Source: Szabonella sp046295215 (GTDB taxonomy: Bacteria; Pseudomonadota; Alphaproteobacteria; Rhodobacterales; Rhodobacteraceae). From it: a DNA stretch of 64,000 bases. Below, piece after piece: positions 7,140 to 16,195 of this stretch. Where the stretch lies: the NCBI GenBank assembly GCA_046295215.1, contig JBKBNP010000017.1, forward strand, positions 1 through 64,000, in the 5' to 3' direction. Below the pieces are notes generated by a model, which saw nothing but the letters and a program-made list of their open reading frames with translations, was not told the origin of the DNA and ran no database searches. Made by a program: the position numbers and the translations under genes. The first letter of the stretch is position 1; every line of letters begins with the position of its first letter.

Positions 7140-8057
7140 TCAGGGCTGATGAGCGCCCCCCGGTCCTCGCGCCACTGCCGCCAGATGCGCCGCAAAACCG
7201 GGATCCGCCATCAGTGCCTTGCAGCGCGCGAACCGACCCTCTGCATAGGCACGAAAATCCTCGGCCGGGTTGCCTTCGGCCAACTGGATCAACCCCCAGA
7301 GCGTCCATAAAAGATCGCACATCGCCTTGTAGATCACCATGCGCCCCTGATCGAAGGCCGAAGGCTCTGCCCCGAAATAGGCGTGCATCAGGGCCGCATC
7401 CTGCGCGAGTGTGAACTGCCCTTCTACCGACAGATCGCCCAGATCCCACATCGGATCATTCATGCCGGAATATTCCCAGTCCACGATCCAGACCCTTTCC
7501 CCGTCATCCAGAAAATTCTCGCACAGAGGATCGCAATGGCAGGGCACCAGCGGCACCGGATGCGCGGCAAGGGCGGCCCGCACCGCGCCCGCCTCGGCCA
7601 CGACATCTTGATACCCCTCGGGCAGCGTCACATCCTTACCCGACAAGTGCCCCAGATAGTCGTCGATCATCGCGAACAGTTCGAACCGGAAAGGAAACGC
7701 CGCCCCTGACCCATGCAATACGCGCAAGGACCGCGCCGCGCGCTCCACCGCGCCGTCGCGCGCAGCAAAGCTTTCTGGCGACAGCGTGACCACATCGGGC
7801 AGGAACCGCGTGACCATCACGCCAGTTGCCGGGTCCACATGGATCAATTCCGGACTGATCCCCGCCCTTGCCGCCTCCCGCGCCGCCACCGCCTCGTTGG
7901 CGCGGTCGATATAGGCCTCGGTCCCCTTGCCCGGCAGCCGCACGCAGAAACCGCCCACACGGTAGACCCGGTTCGTCATGCCGCCCAACCGCTCCGGCAC
8001 TCCTGCCAGCCCCGGCACATTTGCGGCAAGGCGGTCGATCAGGTCTGCATCGGTCAT
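7140..8057 (-). CDS. Choline/ethanolamine kinase-like phosphotransferase (first copy)
   Basis: This 305-residue protein has the APH/choline-kinase fold. The catalytic loop CHCDPLCENFLDD (about residues 175-190) and metal-binding VDWEYSGMNDPMWDLGDLS are the Brenner and DFG-equivalent motifs of LicA/choline kinases. The start at 8057 gives the normal N-terminus (MTDADLID); the longer frame to 8285 would overlap the divergent methyltransferase and was rejected. A related gene is at 11195-12076 inside the betaine-transport operon. Expected reaction: ATP-dependent phosphorylation of an amino alcohol such as choline or ethanolamine. Substrate is not certain. Confidence 0.82.
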   Translation of the reverse strand: MTDADLIDRLAANVPGLAGVPERLGGMTNRVYRVGGFCVRLPGKGTEAYIDRANEAVAAREAARAGISPELIHVDPATGVMVTRFLPDVVTLSPESFAARDGAVERAARSLRVLHGSGAAFPFRFELFAMIDDYLGHLSGKDVTLPEGYQDVVAEAGAVRAALAAHPVPLVPCHCDPLCENFLDDGERVWIVDWEYSGMNDPMWDLGDLSVEGQFTLAQDAALMHAYFGAEPSAFDQGRMVIYKAMCDLLWTLWGLIQLAEGNPAEDFRAYAEGRFARCKALMADPGFAAHLAAVARGPGGAHQP

Positions 8058-8140
8058 GGGCGGGCATCCTTCCTGCGGCAGCGGTTTCACTTTGCCCAAC
8101 CTAGGACTATGGTCCTGCCAAGACCAGAACGGAGGGCGCC

Positions 8141-8776
8141 ATGGCGGAGAAGGATCACGACGGGCATCTGGGCAAGGTCTATGCAGCCAAAGCCCCCGAG
8201 GAGGTCGCCGCCGCCTATGACCAATGGGCCGAGACCTATGAGGCCGAGATGCGCGCGGCGGGATACCGCCATCCGTCGGTGGCACTGGCCTTGCTGGCCC
8301 GCCATCTGCCGCGCGGTGCAGGCCCCTTGCTGGATGCGGGCGCGGGCACCGGAATGGTCGGCGAATGGCTGGGCATTGTGGGCTATCCGGCAGTGGATGC
8401 GCTGGACATCTCGGCGGGCATGCTCGCCGTGGCGGAACGCAAGGGCTGCTACCGGACGCTGCACCGGCTGGCGCTTGGCCGCGATCTGCCCTTTGCCGAT
8501 GGCACCTATGCGGGCATCATTTCCACCGGCGTGTTCACCACCGGCCATGTCGGCGCCGAAGCGCTGCCCGAATTGCTGCGCATCACCACCCCCGGCGGGG
8601 TGATCGTGCTGACGGTGAAGGACACCGTCTGGCAGGATGGGTTCGCCGCCGCCATCGCGGCGCTTGCCACGGCACAGCGCCTGTCGGTGCTGGAGGAAAC
8701 CGCGCCCTATGTCTCCATGCCGGGCGAGGCCGGAACCTCGCCGGGCCGGGCCATTGCCCTGCAGGTCATGCCTTGA
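8141..8776 (+). CDS. Class I SAM-dependent methyltransferase
   Basis: The 211-residue protein has a Rossmann-type methyltransferase fold. Motif I LLDAGAGTGMVG is at about residue 63, motif II VDALDISAGML at about 86, and a post-motif GGVIVLTVKDTVW at about 148. It lacks a recognisable substrate-specific domain. The start has a good ribosome-binding site (CGGAGGG). It is divergent from the choline-kinase-like gene, and its 3' end overlaps the convergent FAD/GcvT gene by 11 nt. The substrate cannot be told; a link to methylated amines is suggested only by context. Confidence 0.85.
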   Translation: MAEKDHDGHLGKVYAAKAPEEVAAAYDQWAETYEAEMRAAGYRHPSVALALLARHLPRGAGPLLDAGAGTGMVGEWLGIVGYPAVDALDISAGMLAVAERKGCYRTLHRLALGRDLPFADGTYAGIISTGVFTTGHVGAEALPELLRITTPGGVIVLTVKDTVWQDGFAAAIAALATAQRLSVLEETAPYVSMPGEAGTSPGRAIALQVMP

Positions 8777-11198
8777 TGCGCCTGTTATCCGGATCATAAG
8801 GGGCGGTCAGCGTTATATTCGCAGGGAATACCTCAGACGCCACGACCAGCGCGTAACCGCCCGAGGCAAGGTAGTCGTCGCTGACGCCATCGGCATGGCG
8901 CACATAGCCATAGCCCACCGATTTCCCGATCGTATAGCCGAACCCGCCCGAGGTCAGATAACCCACAGGCTCGCCATTGCGCAGGATCGTCTCGCGCCCG
9001 ACCAGCACGGCGGCCGGGTCGTCCAGCGTGAAGCCCGCGAAGCGTTTGGTCAGCGGCCCCGCCGCTTCCAGCGCGCTGCGCCCGATGAAAGCGGCATTGG
9101 ATTTCATCTTGACCGCCCAGCCCAGCCCCGCCTCGAACGGCGTGTCATTGGGCGTGATGTCGGACGACCATGCACGATAGCCCTTCTCCAGCCGCAGGCT
9201 TTCGATGGCGCGATATCCACATGGCCGGATGCTCTCGGGCAAGCCCGCCTCCATCAGTGCATCGTAAATCTGCGCCAATGCCGCCAGCGGCACATGAAGC
9301 TCCCAGCCAAGTTCCCCGACATAGGTGATCCGCAGCGCGCGCACCGGCACCCCGGCGATCACCAATTCCCGCACCGCGCCGAAAGGAAAGGCCGCTGCCG
9401 ACACGGCATCCCCACAAAGCCGCGCCAGCACATCCCGCGCCTTTGGCCCCATCAGCGACAGCGTGCCCCAATCTTCGGTCACATCGCGGAAGTCACAGCC
9501 CGCATCGGGCAGATGATCCGCGATCCACGCGAAATCATGGGTGCGGAAGCCGGTGCCGGTAACGATGTAGAACCGGTCCTCCGCCAGCCGCGCCACGGTC
9601 AGATCCGACTCGATTCCGCCGCGCGAGTTCAAAAGCTGTGTATATGTCACCCGCCCGGGTGCGCGCGCCACATGGCCCGCGCAGATCCGGTCCAATGCCG
9701 CCGCAGCCCCGGGGCCGGAAAGTTCGAATTTGGCAAAGGATGACTGGTCGAACAGCCCGACCGCATTGCGCACATGGGCATGTTCTTCGCCCACCGCATC
9801 GAACCAGTTCTGCCGCCCCATGGAATAGACGTCCCGCGCCGGTGCGCCATCCGTTGCAAACCAGTTCGGCCGTTCCCATCCCAGTTTCGACCCGAACACC
9901 GCCCCCGCCGCCGCCAGCCGGTCATAAAGCGGGGATTTGAGCATGGGGCGGCCCGAAGTGTATTCCTCATGCGGGAAGGCCACGGTGTAATGCTTGCCAT
10001 AAGCCTCCAACGTGCGGGCCAGCACCCAGTCGCGATCCCGGTGCAGGCCCGAAAAGCGCAAGAGATCCACCGCCCAGAGGTCCAGCGGCGCCTCGCCCCG
10101 CATGGCCCATTCCGCCAGCACCCAGCCCGCGCCCCCGCCTGAGGCGATGCCGAAGGCGTTGAACCCCGCGCCGACATACATGTTGGAACATTCCGGCCCG
10201 CGCCCGAGGATGAAATTCCCGTCCGGCGTGAAGCTTTCGGACCCGTTTATCATCTGCTTGACGCCCGCCTGTTCCAGCGCAGGCACCCGGACCATCGCCT
10301 GTTCCATATGCTGTTCGAAATGGTCGAAATCATCGCCGAACAGGCGGAACTCCCAATCATCCGGCACATCGCCTGTCACCCAGGGCTGCGGGTTGGGCTC
10401 ATAGCCGCCCATCACCAACCCGCCGACCTCCTCCTTGAAATAGGTGCGCCGGTCGGTGTCGCGGATGGTGGCGGCATCAGGCGAAAGGCCGGGAATGGGA
10501 TCGGTGATGATATACTGATGCTTGACCGGTTGCAGCGGCACGTTGATGCCCGCCATTGCCCCCACCTGCCGTGCCCATTGGCCCGCGCAATTCACCACCG
10601 TTTCGCAAGCGATGGTGCCTTGGCTGGTGCGCACCCCGACAATCCGCGCGCCCTCCATGTCAAACCCGGTGACGCGCACGCCTTCCACGATCCGCGCCCC
10701 GTGCATCCGCGCGCCCTTGGCAAGGCTTTGGGTGATGTCGGACGGGCTCGCCTGCCCGTCGGTCGGCAGCCAGCTTGCCCCGATCAGATCGGAAGTGTCC
10801 ATCAAGGGCCACATAGCCTTGACCTCGGCAGGCGAGATCAGGTGCATCTCCATCCCGAAGCTGCGCGCAGTGGTGGCGAGCCGCCTGTATTCGGTCCAGC
10901 GGTCGGGCGTGGTGGCCAGCCGCAGACAGCCGGTCATCTTCCATCCGGTTTCCAGCCCCGTCTCCGCGTCCAGCCGCTTGTAGAGATCCACCGAGTATTT
11001 CAGCACCTTGGTGATCGAGGCCGAGGATCGCAACTGCCCCACCAGCCCCGCTGCATGCCAGGTGGAGCCGGAGGTGAGCCTGCCTTGCTCCAAGAGCAGC
11101 ACATCCGCCTTGTGATCCCGCGCCAGATGATAGGCGGTTGAACAGCCGATGATGCCGCCACCGATGACGACGACTTGCGCGTGGGTTGGAAACGTCAT
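8766..11198 (-). CDS. FAD-dependent oxidoreductase/GcvT fusion (dimethylglycine/sarcosine dehydrogenase family)
   Basis: The 810-residue enzyme has an N-terminal DAO-type FAD domain (dinucleotide motif VVVIGGGIIGCSTAYHL at about residues 10-27, then STWHAAG) and a C-terminal folate-binding aminomethyltransferase (GcvT) domain (about 430-800, with GYRAIESLRLEKGYRAW). This is the architecture of dimethylglycine and sarcosine dehydrogenases, which oxidise an N-methyl group and pass the one-carbon unit to tetrahydrofolate. It is the last gene of an operon with a betaine-type ABC transporter, and its ATG overlaps the preceding stop (ATGA). The exact methylated amine is unknown. Confidence 0.88.
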   Translation of the reverse strand: MTFPTHAQVVVIGGGIIGCSTAYHLARDHKADVLLLEQGRLTSGSTWHAAGLVGQLRSSASITKVLKYSVDLYKRLDAETGLETGWKMTGCLRLATTPDRWTEYRRLATTARSFGMEMHLISPAEVKAMWPLMDTSDLIGASWLPTDGQASPSDITQSLAKGARMHGARIVEGVRVTGFDMEGARIVGVRTSQGTIACETVVNCAGQWARQVGAMAGINVPLQPVKHQYIITDPIPGLSPDAATIRDTDRRTYFKEEVGGLVMGGYEPNPQPWVTGDVPDDWEFRLFGDDFDHFEQHMEQAMVRVPALEQAGVKQMINGSESFTPDGNFILGRGPECSNMYVGAGFNAFGIASGGGAGWVLAEWAMRGEAPLDLWAVDLLRFSGLHRDRDWVLARTLEAYGKHYTVAFPHEEYTSGRPMLKSPLYDRLAAAGAVFGSKLGWERPNWFATDGAPARDVYSMGRQNWFDAVGEEHAHVRNAVGLFDQSSFAKFELSGPGAAAALDRICAGHVARAPGRVTYTQLLNSRGGIESDLTVARLAEDRFYIVTGTGFRTHDFAWIADHLPDAGCDFRDVTEDWGTLSLMGPKARDVLARLCGDAVSAAAFPFGAVRELVIAGVPVRALRITYVGELGWELHVPLAALAQIYDALMEAGLPESIRPCGYRAIESLRLEKGYRAWSSDITPNDTPFEAGLGWAVKMKSNAAFIGRSALEAAGPLTKRFAGFTLDDPAAVLVGRETILRNGEPVGYLTSGGFGYTIGKSVGYGYVRHADGVSDDYLASGGYALVVASEVFPANITLTAPYDPDNRRIKA

Positions 11199-12076
11199 GT
11201 CCCGATCTTTCCGAATTGCGCCTGCCAGGCGTCCAGTGACGCCTCCAGCCGGTCAAGGTTTTCCGCCGCATAAGAAGTGTAATCAACGCCGGGCGCGGCC
11301 AGATGCAGGTCAGACACCAGCGCCCACATGGATTCGCGGATCAGCGCCGCCACATGCATCGCGCCAAAGGCGCGCGACAGCGCAGCATCCGGCGCCTGCC
11401 CGAAATAGGCCGCCAGCAGTTCCGCAGACGCTCGTGCATCCATCTCCGCATTGGCCGCAACACCGGCAAGGTCGAACAGCGCCGTGGACCAGCCCGCATA
11501 TTCATAGTCAATGAGCCAGAGCCGCGCGCCATCATCGAGGAAATTCGCAGGCAAGAGGTCGTTATGCCCGAACACGATGGGCAGCGGCACCTGCACCGCC
11601 TCCATCGCCGCCGAGAGGTGCAGAAAACGCGGACAGACCGCATCATGCTGCGTGCCCGCCAGTGTGCGGGCATAGTCGCGGATCACATGGAACACCCAGA
11701 AGAAATAGGCCTCGCCCGACACCTGCCCCTGCATGTCGGCATGAAAACGGCGCAGCAGGTCCGCCACGCGGGCGGGGTTCGCGGCGACATCCTGTGGCCC
11801 CCATGTCCGCGCCTCGACAAAGGCCGTGACCATCACGCCGGGTCCGGCGTATTCCACCGCGGGGGCAAAGCCCGCAGCATGGGCAGCCCGCGCCGCCATC
11901 GCCTCGCGCGCACGGCTGACGTGATGGGCGGGGTAATCCTGCCCCAGCCGGGCGACATGCGCGCCCGCATCATCCGTCACCTTCCAGATTTCGTTGGAGA
12001 GCCCCCCCGACAGCGGCTCTGCCCGCGCAGGGCCGGCCCAGCAAGGCAGGGCGGCGAGGTGTTCCGGCAGGGTCAT
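11195..12076 (-). CDS. Choline/ethanolamine kinase-like phosphotransferase (second copy)
   Basis: This 293-residue APH/choline-kinase-fold protein is related to the gene at 7140-8057. The catalytic loop FGHNDLLPANFLDD and metal site LIDYEYAGWSTALFDLAG are intact, so it should be active. It sits between the ABC permease and the FAD/GcvT dehydrogenase with 4-nt overlaps on both sides, so it is a core member of this operon. The context implies phosphorylation of the imported quaternary or tertiary amino alcohol, or of an intermediate. Choline, dimethylethanolamine and ethanolamine are candidates. Confidence 0.83.
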   Translation of the reverse strand: MTLPEHLAALPCWAGPARAEPLSGGLSNEIWKVTDDAGAHVARLGQDYPAHHVSRAREAMAARAAHAAGFAPAVEYAGPGVMVTAFVEARTWGPQDVAANPARVADLLRRFHADMQGQVSGEAYFFWVFHVIRDYARTLAGTQHDAVCPRFLHLSAAMEAVQVPLPIVFGHNDLLPANFLDDGARLWLIDYEYAGWSTALFDLAGVAANAEMDARASAELLAAYFGQAPDAALSRAFGAMHVAALIRESMWALVSDLHLAAPGVDYTSYAAENLDRLEASLDAWQAQFGKIGT

Positions 12077-13986
12077 GGCGCAAGCCCCAGTCTGGCCCGC
12101 GCGCGCAATGCGGCCCCCTGGATCAGCCGGTCCGCGATGATCGCGATGAAGGCGACACAGAACCCTGCCACCAGCCCGCGCCCGGCATCGGCCTTGGTCA
12201 AGGCAATGTAAACCTCCTGCCCCAGATCGCGGGTGCCCACCAGCGCGGTGATCACCAGCATCGACAGCGCGAACATGATGGTCTGATTCAGCCCCAGCAT
12301 GATTTCCGGCAGCGCCAGCCGCAGCTTGATCCGCCAGAGGATCTGGCCGCGCGTGCAGCCCATGGCGCGGCCCGCCTCCACCAGCCGCGCATCCACCCCT
12401 TGCAGGCCAAGGGCCGTGTAGCGGATCGAGGGCGCGATGGCATAGGCCACGACCGCAATCAGCGCGGTGAAATCCCCCACCCGGAACAGCATCACCGCAG
12501 GCATCAGGTAAACGAAGGAGGGCAGCGTTTGCAGCGTGTCGATCACCAGCTTGACCCCGGGCCAGAGGCTTTCACGCTCCGCCGCCAGCACCCCGATGGG
12601 CAGGCCGATCAGCATGGCCAGGACCACCGCGATGCCGCAGAGGTAAACCGTCGTCATCGCCTCCGCCCACAGGCCGGAGGCCGCAATCGCCACCACCAGC
12701 CCTCCCGACAGCACCGCCAGCCGCCAGCCCCCCAGCCGCCAGCCCGCAAAGGCAAGCACCGCTGCCACCCCCAGCCAGGGCAGACCGATCAGGAACCGCT
12801 TGAAGGGAATCATCAGGTTCAACAGGAAAAAGTTCTTCACCGCCTCCAGCGTGTCAAAATAGTTGACGTTGATATGGCGCACGACATCCGGCCAGAATGT
12901 GCCGGTGGAGATCACGGCGGCCGCGGGGTAATCCTGCGCGGCGGGCAGCACCATCGCCAGCCCCCCCGCCAGCACCAAGACAGCCAGTGCTGCAATCAGA
13001 TAGGGATGCCCCACCCCGCCCTCGGGGCGTTCATGCGCGAGCGCCTGACTGATCCGGTCCAGCACGATGGCCAGCGCCACGATGGCAAACCCTGCCTCCA
13101 GCCCCGCGCCGAAATCCAGCCGCCGCAGGGCCGCCAGCACATCGAACCCCAGCCCCCCCGCTCCGATCATCGAGGCGATGATGACCATGTTGAGGCTCAG
13201 CATGATGACCTGATTGACGCCGACCATCAGCCCCTCGCGCGCCGACGGCACCATCACCTTCCAGGTCATCTGATGCCGCGAACAGCCGACCATATGGCCC
13301 AGGTCGCGCAACTCCCCCGGCACGCGCGACAGCGACAGCCGCGTGATCCGTGTCATCGGCGGCATGGCATAGATCACGGTGGCAATCACCGCCGATACCG
13401 GGCCGAAGCCGAACAGGATCAGCACCGGCACCAGATAGGCAAAGACCGGGATCGTCTGCATCAGGTCCAGAACGGGCGTGATCGCTCGGTTGAAACCCTC
13501 CCAGCGATAGGCCGCCAGCCCCAGCACCAGCCCGCCCGTGATCCCGATCGGCACCGCAATCAGGATCGAGGCGAGCGTGACCATCGCGCTCGACCATTGC
13601 CCGAACACCGCCAGAAACAGGAAGGCCCCGCCCGACAGCGCCGCCAGCCCCCAGCCGCCTGCCCGATGCCCCAGCACCATCGCCAGCCCGGTGACCGCCA
13701 CCCAGCCCAAAGGCGGCAGCGCGCCGAATCCGCCCGACAACAGCCCCAGCACCACGCGGTAGGGCATGTCGATCACCGCCGAAACCCCGCGCGTCAACTC
13801 GCGGAAGGTGAACAGGCCAAAACTCGCGTCGTTCAAGAGCCAGCGCACAAAGGAACTGATCCAGCGCGCCGCCGGCACCTGTGCCGCGCGTGGCCAGTCA
13901 AAGGCCCAAGGGACAAGCGGCTTGCCGAAAGCCACGAACAGCACCCCCGCCGCTAGCACTCCGCCCCAGATCAGCGCCCCCCGCAT
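12073..13986 (-). CDS. Glycine-betaine/choline-type ABC permease, two permease units in one chain
   Basis: The 637-residue membrane protein contains two complete ProW-like permease domains in tandem (about residues 150-310 and 440-620). Each has its own EAA-type loop (GHMVGCSRHQMTWKVMVPSAREGLMVG and GRAMGCTRGQILWRIKLRLALPEIMLG). ProW is normally a single-unit protein that dimerises; here the dimer is made by one polypeptide. It is tightly packed between the ATPase and the second kinase gene (1-nt gap and 4-nt overlap). With the binding protein and ATPase it forms a complete importer. Confidence 0.9.
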   Translation of the reverse strand: MRGALIWGGVLAAGVLFVAFGKPLVPWAFDWPRAAQVPAARWISSFVRWLLNDASFGLFTFRELTRGVSAVIDMPYRVVLGLLSGGFGALPPLGWVAVTGLAMVLGHRAGGWGLAALSGGAFLFLAVFGQWSSAMVTLASILIAVPIGITGGLVLGLAAYRWEGFNRAITPVLDLMQTIPVFAYLVPVLILFGFGPVSAVIATVIYAMPPMTRITRLSLSRVPGELRDLGHMVGCSRHQMTWKVMVPSAREGLMVGVNQVIMLSLNMVIIASMIGAGGLGFDVLAALRRLDFGAGLEAGFAIVALAIVLDRISQALAHERPEGGVGHPYLIAALAVLVLAGGLAMVLPAAQDYPAAAVISTGTFWPDVVRHINVNYFDTLEAVKNFFLLNLMIPFKRFLIGLPWLGVAAVLAFAGWRLGGWRLAVLSGGLVVAIAASGLWAEAMTTVYLCGIAVVLAMLIGLPIGVLAAERESLWPGVKLVIDTLQTLPSFVYLMPAVMLFRVGDFTALIAVVAYAIAPSIRYTALGLQGVDARLVEAGRAMGCTRGQILWRIKLRLALPEIMLGLNQTIMFALSMLVITALVGTRDLGQEVYIALTKADAGRGLVAGFCVAFIAIIADRLIQGAALRARARLGLAP

Positions 13987-13987
13987 C

Positions 13988-15010
13988 TCAGCCCTCCAGC
14001 ATCAGCGCCACGACATCGGCGCGGTGCAGATGGCCCAAGGTTGCGCCCGCCGGATCGGTCACGCGAACTGTGTCATGGGTCAGAAACAGCGGGGCCGCCT
14101 CAGCCAGGCGGGTGCGGGCGGGAATTGCGGGCTCCGGCTCCGGTCCGGTCGCGGGGCGCATCAGGCGCTCCACCGGCACGACCTTGGCCTTGGCCACCGC
14201 GCGGGTGAATTCAGCCACATATTCGGTGGCCGGGTTCATCACCAGATCCTCGGGCGTGCCCACCTGCACCACCGCGCCATCCTTCATGATGGCGATGCGG
14301 TCGGCCAGCCGGATCGCCTCGTCGAAATCATGGGTGATGAACACGATGGTCTTTTTCAGCACCGATTGCAGGCGGATGAATTCATCCTGCATCTCGCGCC
14401 GGATCAGCGGGTCCAGCGCGGAAAAGGGTTCGTCCAGAAACCACAGTTCCGGGTCGGCGGCGAGGCTGCGGGCGATGCCCACGCGCTGTTGCTGACCACC
14501 CGACAACTGGCGCGGAAAGGCATCCTCGCGCCCCTGCAATCCGACAAGCGCCACCATGCGGCGCGCGCGGTCCTCGCGTTCGGCGCGGCCAACCCTCTGC
14601 ACCTCCAGCGGAAAGGCCACGTTCTGCGCCACGGTCAGATGCGGCAACAGCGCGAAATGCTGGAACACCATCCCCATCTTGTGCCGCCGCAAGTCGCGCA
14701 TCTGGCCCTCGGACATGGCGAGGAGGTTCTGGCCATGAAACAGGATCTCCCCCGCCGTGGGTTCGATCAGCCGCGACAGGCAGCGCACCAGCGTCGATTT
14801 GCCGGATCCCGACAGGCCCATGATGACAAAGATCTCGCCCGCCGCGATTTCCAGATCCACCGCGCGCACGGCAGGGATATGGCCTTTGGCCGCGAATTGT
14901 TCCGCCGTCGCATCCGGTCCGAGATCCGACAGCACCCGACCTGCCTGCGGGCCAAAGACCTTCCAGACATCGCGGCAGACCAGCATCGGCGCGTTCGGGG
15001 GTGAAGTCAC
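13988..15010 (-). CDS. Glycine-betaine/choline-type ABC transporter ATP-binding protein
   Basis: This ProV-type ATPase shows Walker A GLSGSGKST, signature LSGGQQQR, Walker B WFLDEPFSALDPL and the H-loop FITHD. I chose a GTG start at 15010 because GAGGA lies 8 nt upstream and the coding sequence then begins after the intercistronic hairpin; a longer ATG frame (15148) would run back into the binding-protein gene. This gives 340 residues. The C-terminal part (about 245-340) is short and may be a truncated regulatory region. The gene is followed directly by the permease. Confidence 0.9.
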   Translation of the reverse strand: MTSPPNAPMLVCRDVWKVFGPQAGRVLSDLGPDATAEQFAAKGHIPAVRAVDLEIAAGEIFVIMGLSGSGKSTLVRCLSRLIEPTAGEILFHGQNLLAMSEGQMRDLRRHKMGMVFQHFALLPHLTVAQNVAFPLEVQRVGRAEREDRARRMVALVGLQGREDAFPRQLSGGQQQRVGIARSLAADPELWFLDEPFSALDPLIRREMQDEFIRLQSVLKKTIVFITHDFDEAIRLADRIAIMKDGAVVQVGTPEDLVMNPATEYVAEFTRAVAKAKVVPVERLMRPATGPEPEPAIPARTRLAEAAPLFLTHDTVRVTDPAGATLGHLHRADVVALMLEG

Positions 15011-15034
15011 GTCAGTCCTCGGCGGCAAGGGAAA

Positions 15035-15067
15035 ACCGCCGTCCGTGAGGGGATCGCGGACGGCGGT
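15035..15067 (-). terminator. Intercistronic hairpin after the binding-protein gene
   Basis: Perfect 11-bp arms ACCGCCGTCCG/CGGACGGCGGT (15035-15045 and 15057-15067) with an 11-nt loop lie 19 nt after the binding-protein stop and before the ATPase start. There is no T-tract. Such hairpins usually cause partial termination or protect the upstream mRNA, giving an excess of binding protein over ATPase and permease. Confidence 0.65.
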
Positions 15068-15086
15068 CAGAGGGGCCAGCGCCGGA

Positions 15087-16037
15087 TCAGTTGATCCAGC
15101 CGGACCAGCGCGCCTCGTTCTGTTCCATCCAGTCTGCGACGACCGCATCGACCGTGGCCCCGTTCAGGTCCACCTCGGTAATCATCGCGCCCATCTCGTC
15201 ATTGTCGACCGTCATGGCCTCGATCGCCTTTTTCGCGGTCGGCCATTTCTGTTCCAGACCGGTCCATGCGACTTTCCAGATATTCCCGAAGGGTTTGCCG
15301 CAATCATAGGCGAGGTCCGGGTTGATGCCCCAGGCCGGATCCGCATAGCACTCGGGCGTGTATTCCGGAAATTCGACCCAGGCACCGTCATATTTGGTGG
15401 GCGCCCAGTGCGGCGCATAGATCCACAGCATGATCGGGGCCTGCCGCTGGATCGCGGATTCAAGCTCCGCAAACAGGGCGGCATCCGTGCCGGCATGGAT
15501 CACCTCGAACGGCAGGTCCAGCGCCTCGACCCGTTCCTCGTCAAACCCGCCCCATGTCACCGGACCACCCAGATAACGGCCCTTGGGTGCGGTTTCGGCA
15601 GTGGCGAAGGCGGCGGCGCAATCGGCCTCTTTCAACGCTTCCCAGTTCGGCAGGCCGGGGCATTTTTCGGCCATATAGGACGGATACCACCATTCCTCCT
15701 TGGCCCACATGCCCGTCGCACCAAGGTTGACCACATTGCCCGTCGCGGTCGCGGCATCCATCGCCTCGCGCCCCGTGGCTTCCCAGATTTCCATGGCAAC
15801 ATGCAGATCGCCGGTTTCCAGCCCCGCAAATTGCGCCAGGTAATCGGCCTGCACATATTCGACGTTCAGCCCGGCCTTTTGCAGCACCGACCCCATGATC
15901 TGCGTGGTAATGAGCTGCCCCGTCCAGTCATGCAAAGTCAGCCGGATCGGGTCGGGACTGTCTTGCGCCATGACCGCCCCCGCCGACATCAGCGCCAGCG
16001 CGGATGCGGCACAGAAGGATTTTCCGGTGAATGTCAT
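15087..16037 (-). CDS. Glycine-betaine/choline-type ABC transporter substrate-binding protein
   Basis: This 316-residue OpuAC/ProX-type periplasmic binding protein has a signal peptide (residues 1 to about 24, ending VMAQD). Tryptophans and tyrosines able to form the aromatic cage for a quaternary ammonium group are present (HDWTGQ, MLWIYAPHW, GMWAKEEWWYP). It is the first gene of the transporter operon (order binding protein, ATPase, permease, kinase, dehydrogenase). A tandem-repeat operator for the divergent DeoR regulator lies about 100 nt upstream. The substrate class (betaine/choline) is from family; the individual substrate is not determined. Confidence 0.9.
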   Translation of the reverse strand: MTFTGKSFCAASALALMSAGAVMAQDSPDPIRLTLHDWTGQLITTQIMGSVLQKAGLNVEYVQADYLAQFAGLETGDLHVAMEIWEATGREAMDAATATGNVVNLGATGMWAKEEWWYPSYMAEKCPGLPNWEALKEADCAAAFATAETAPKGRYLGGPVTWGGFDEERVEALDLPFEVIHAGTDAALFAELESAIQRQAPIMLWIYAPHWAPTKYDGAWVEFPEYTPECYADPAWGINPDLAYDCGKPFGNIWKVAWTGLEQKWPTAKKAIEAMTVDNDEMGAMITEVDLNGATVDAVVADWMEQNEARWSGWIN

Positions 16038-16132
16038 GGCAGCCCCCCAAGGTCATTTCATATCCCTGCATCAAGTAACGGCCAGCACCGGCCATGAGTC
16101 AATTGCCTTCTGTGGGAATTTGTGTCTTTTCT

Positions 16133-16152
16133 GACCGAATATGACCGAACAT
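16133..16152. promoter_or_regulatory. Tandem 10-bp repeat, candidate DeoR-family operator
   Basis: GACCGAATAT and GACCGAACAT follow each other with exactly one helical-turn period. The CGAACAT element resembles half-sites of GlpR-like DeoR repressors. The repeats lie in the 158-nt region between the divergent binding-protein gene (start 16037) and the DeoR gene (start 16196), so one regulator bound here could control both. Confidence 0.5.
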
Positions 16153-16195
16153 GGGTCTTGCGCCCGAAAATCGGGCAATCCGCCACGAGGCTCCG

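Noticed and set aside
7080..7160. Inverted repeat after the first choline-kinase gene resembling the 60440-60486 hairpin
   Set aside because: The stop-codon-side half (CCCGTCAGGGC) matches, but the opposite arm has mismatches and a long loop, so a terminator could not be supported.
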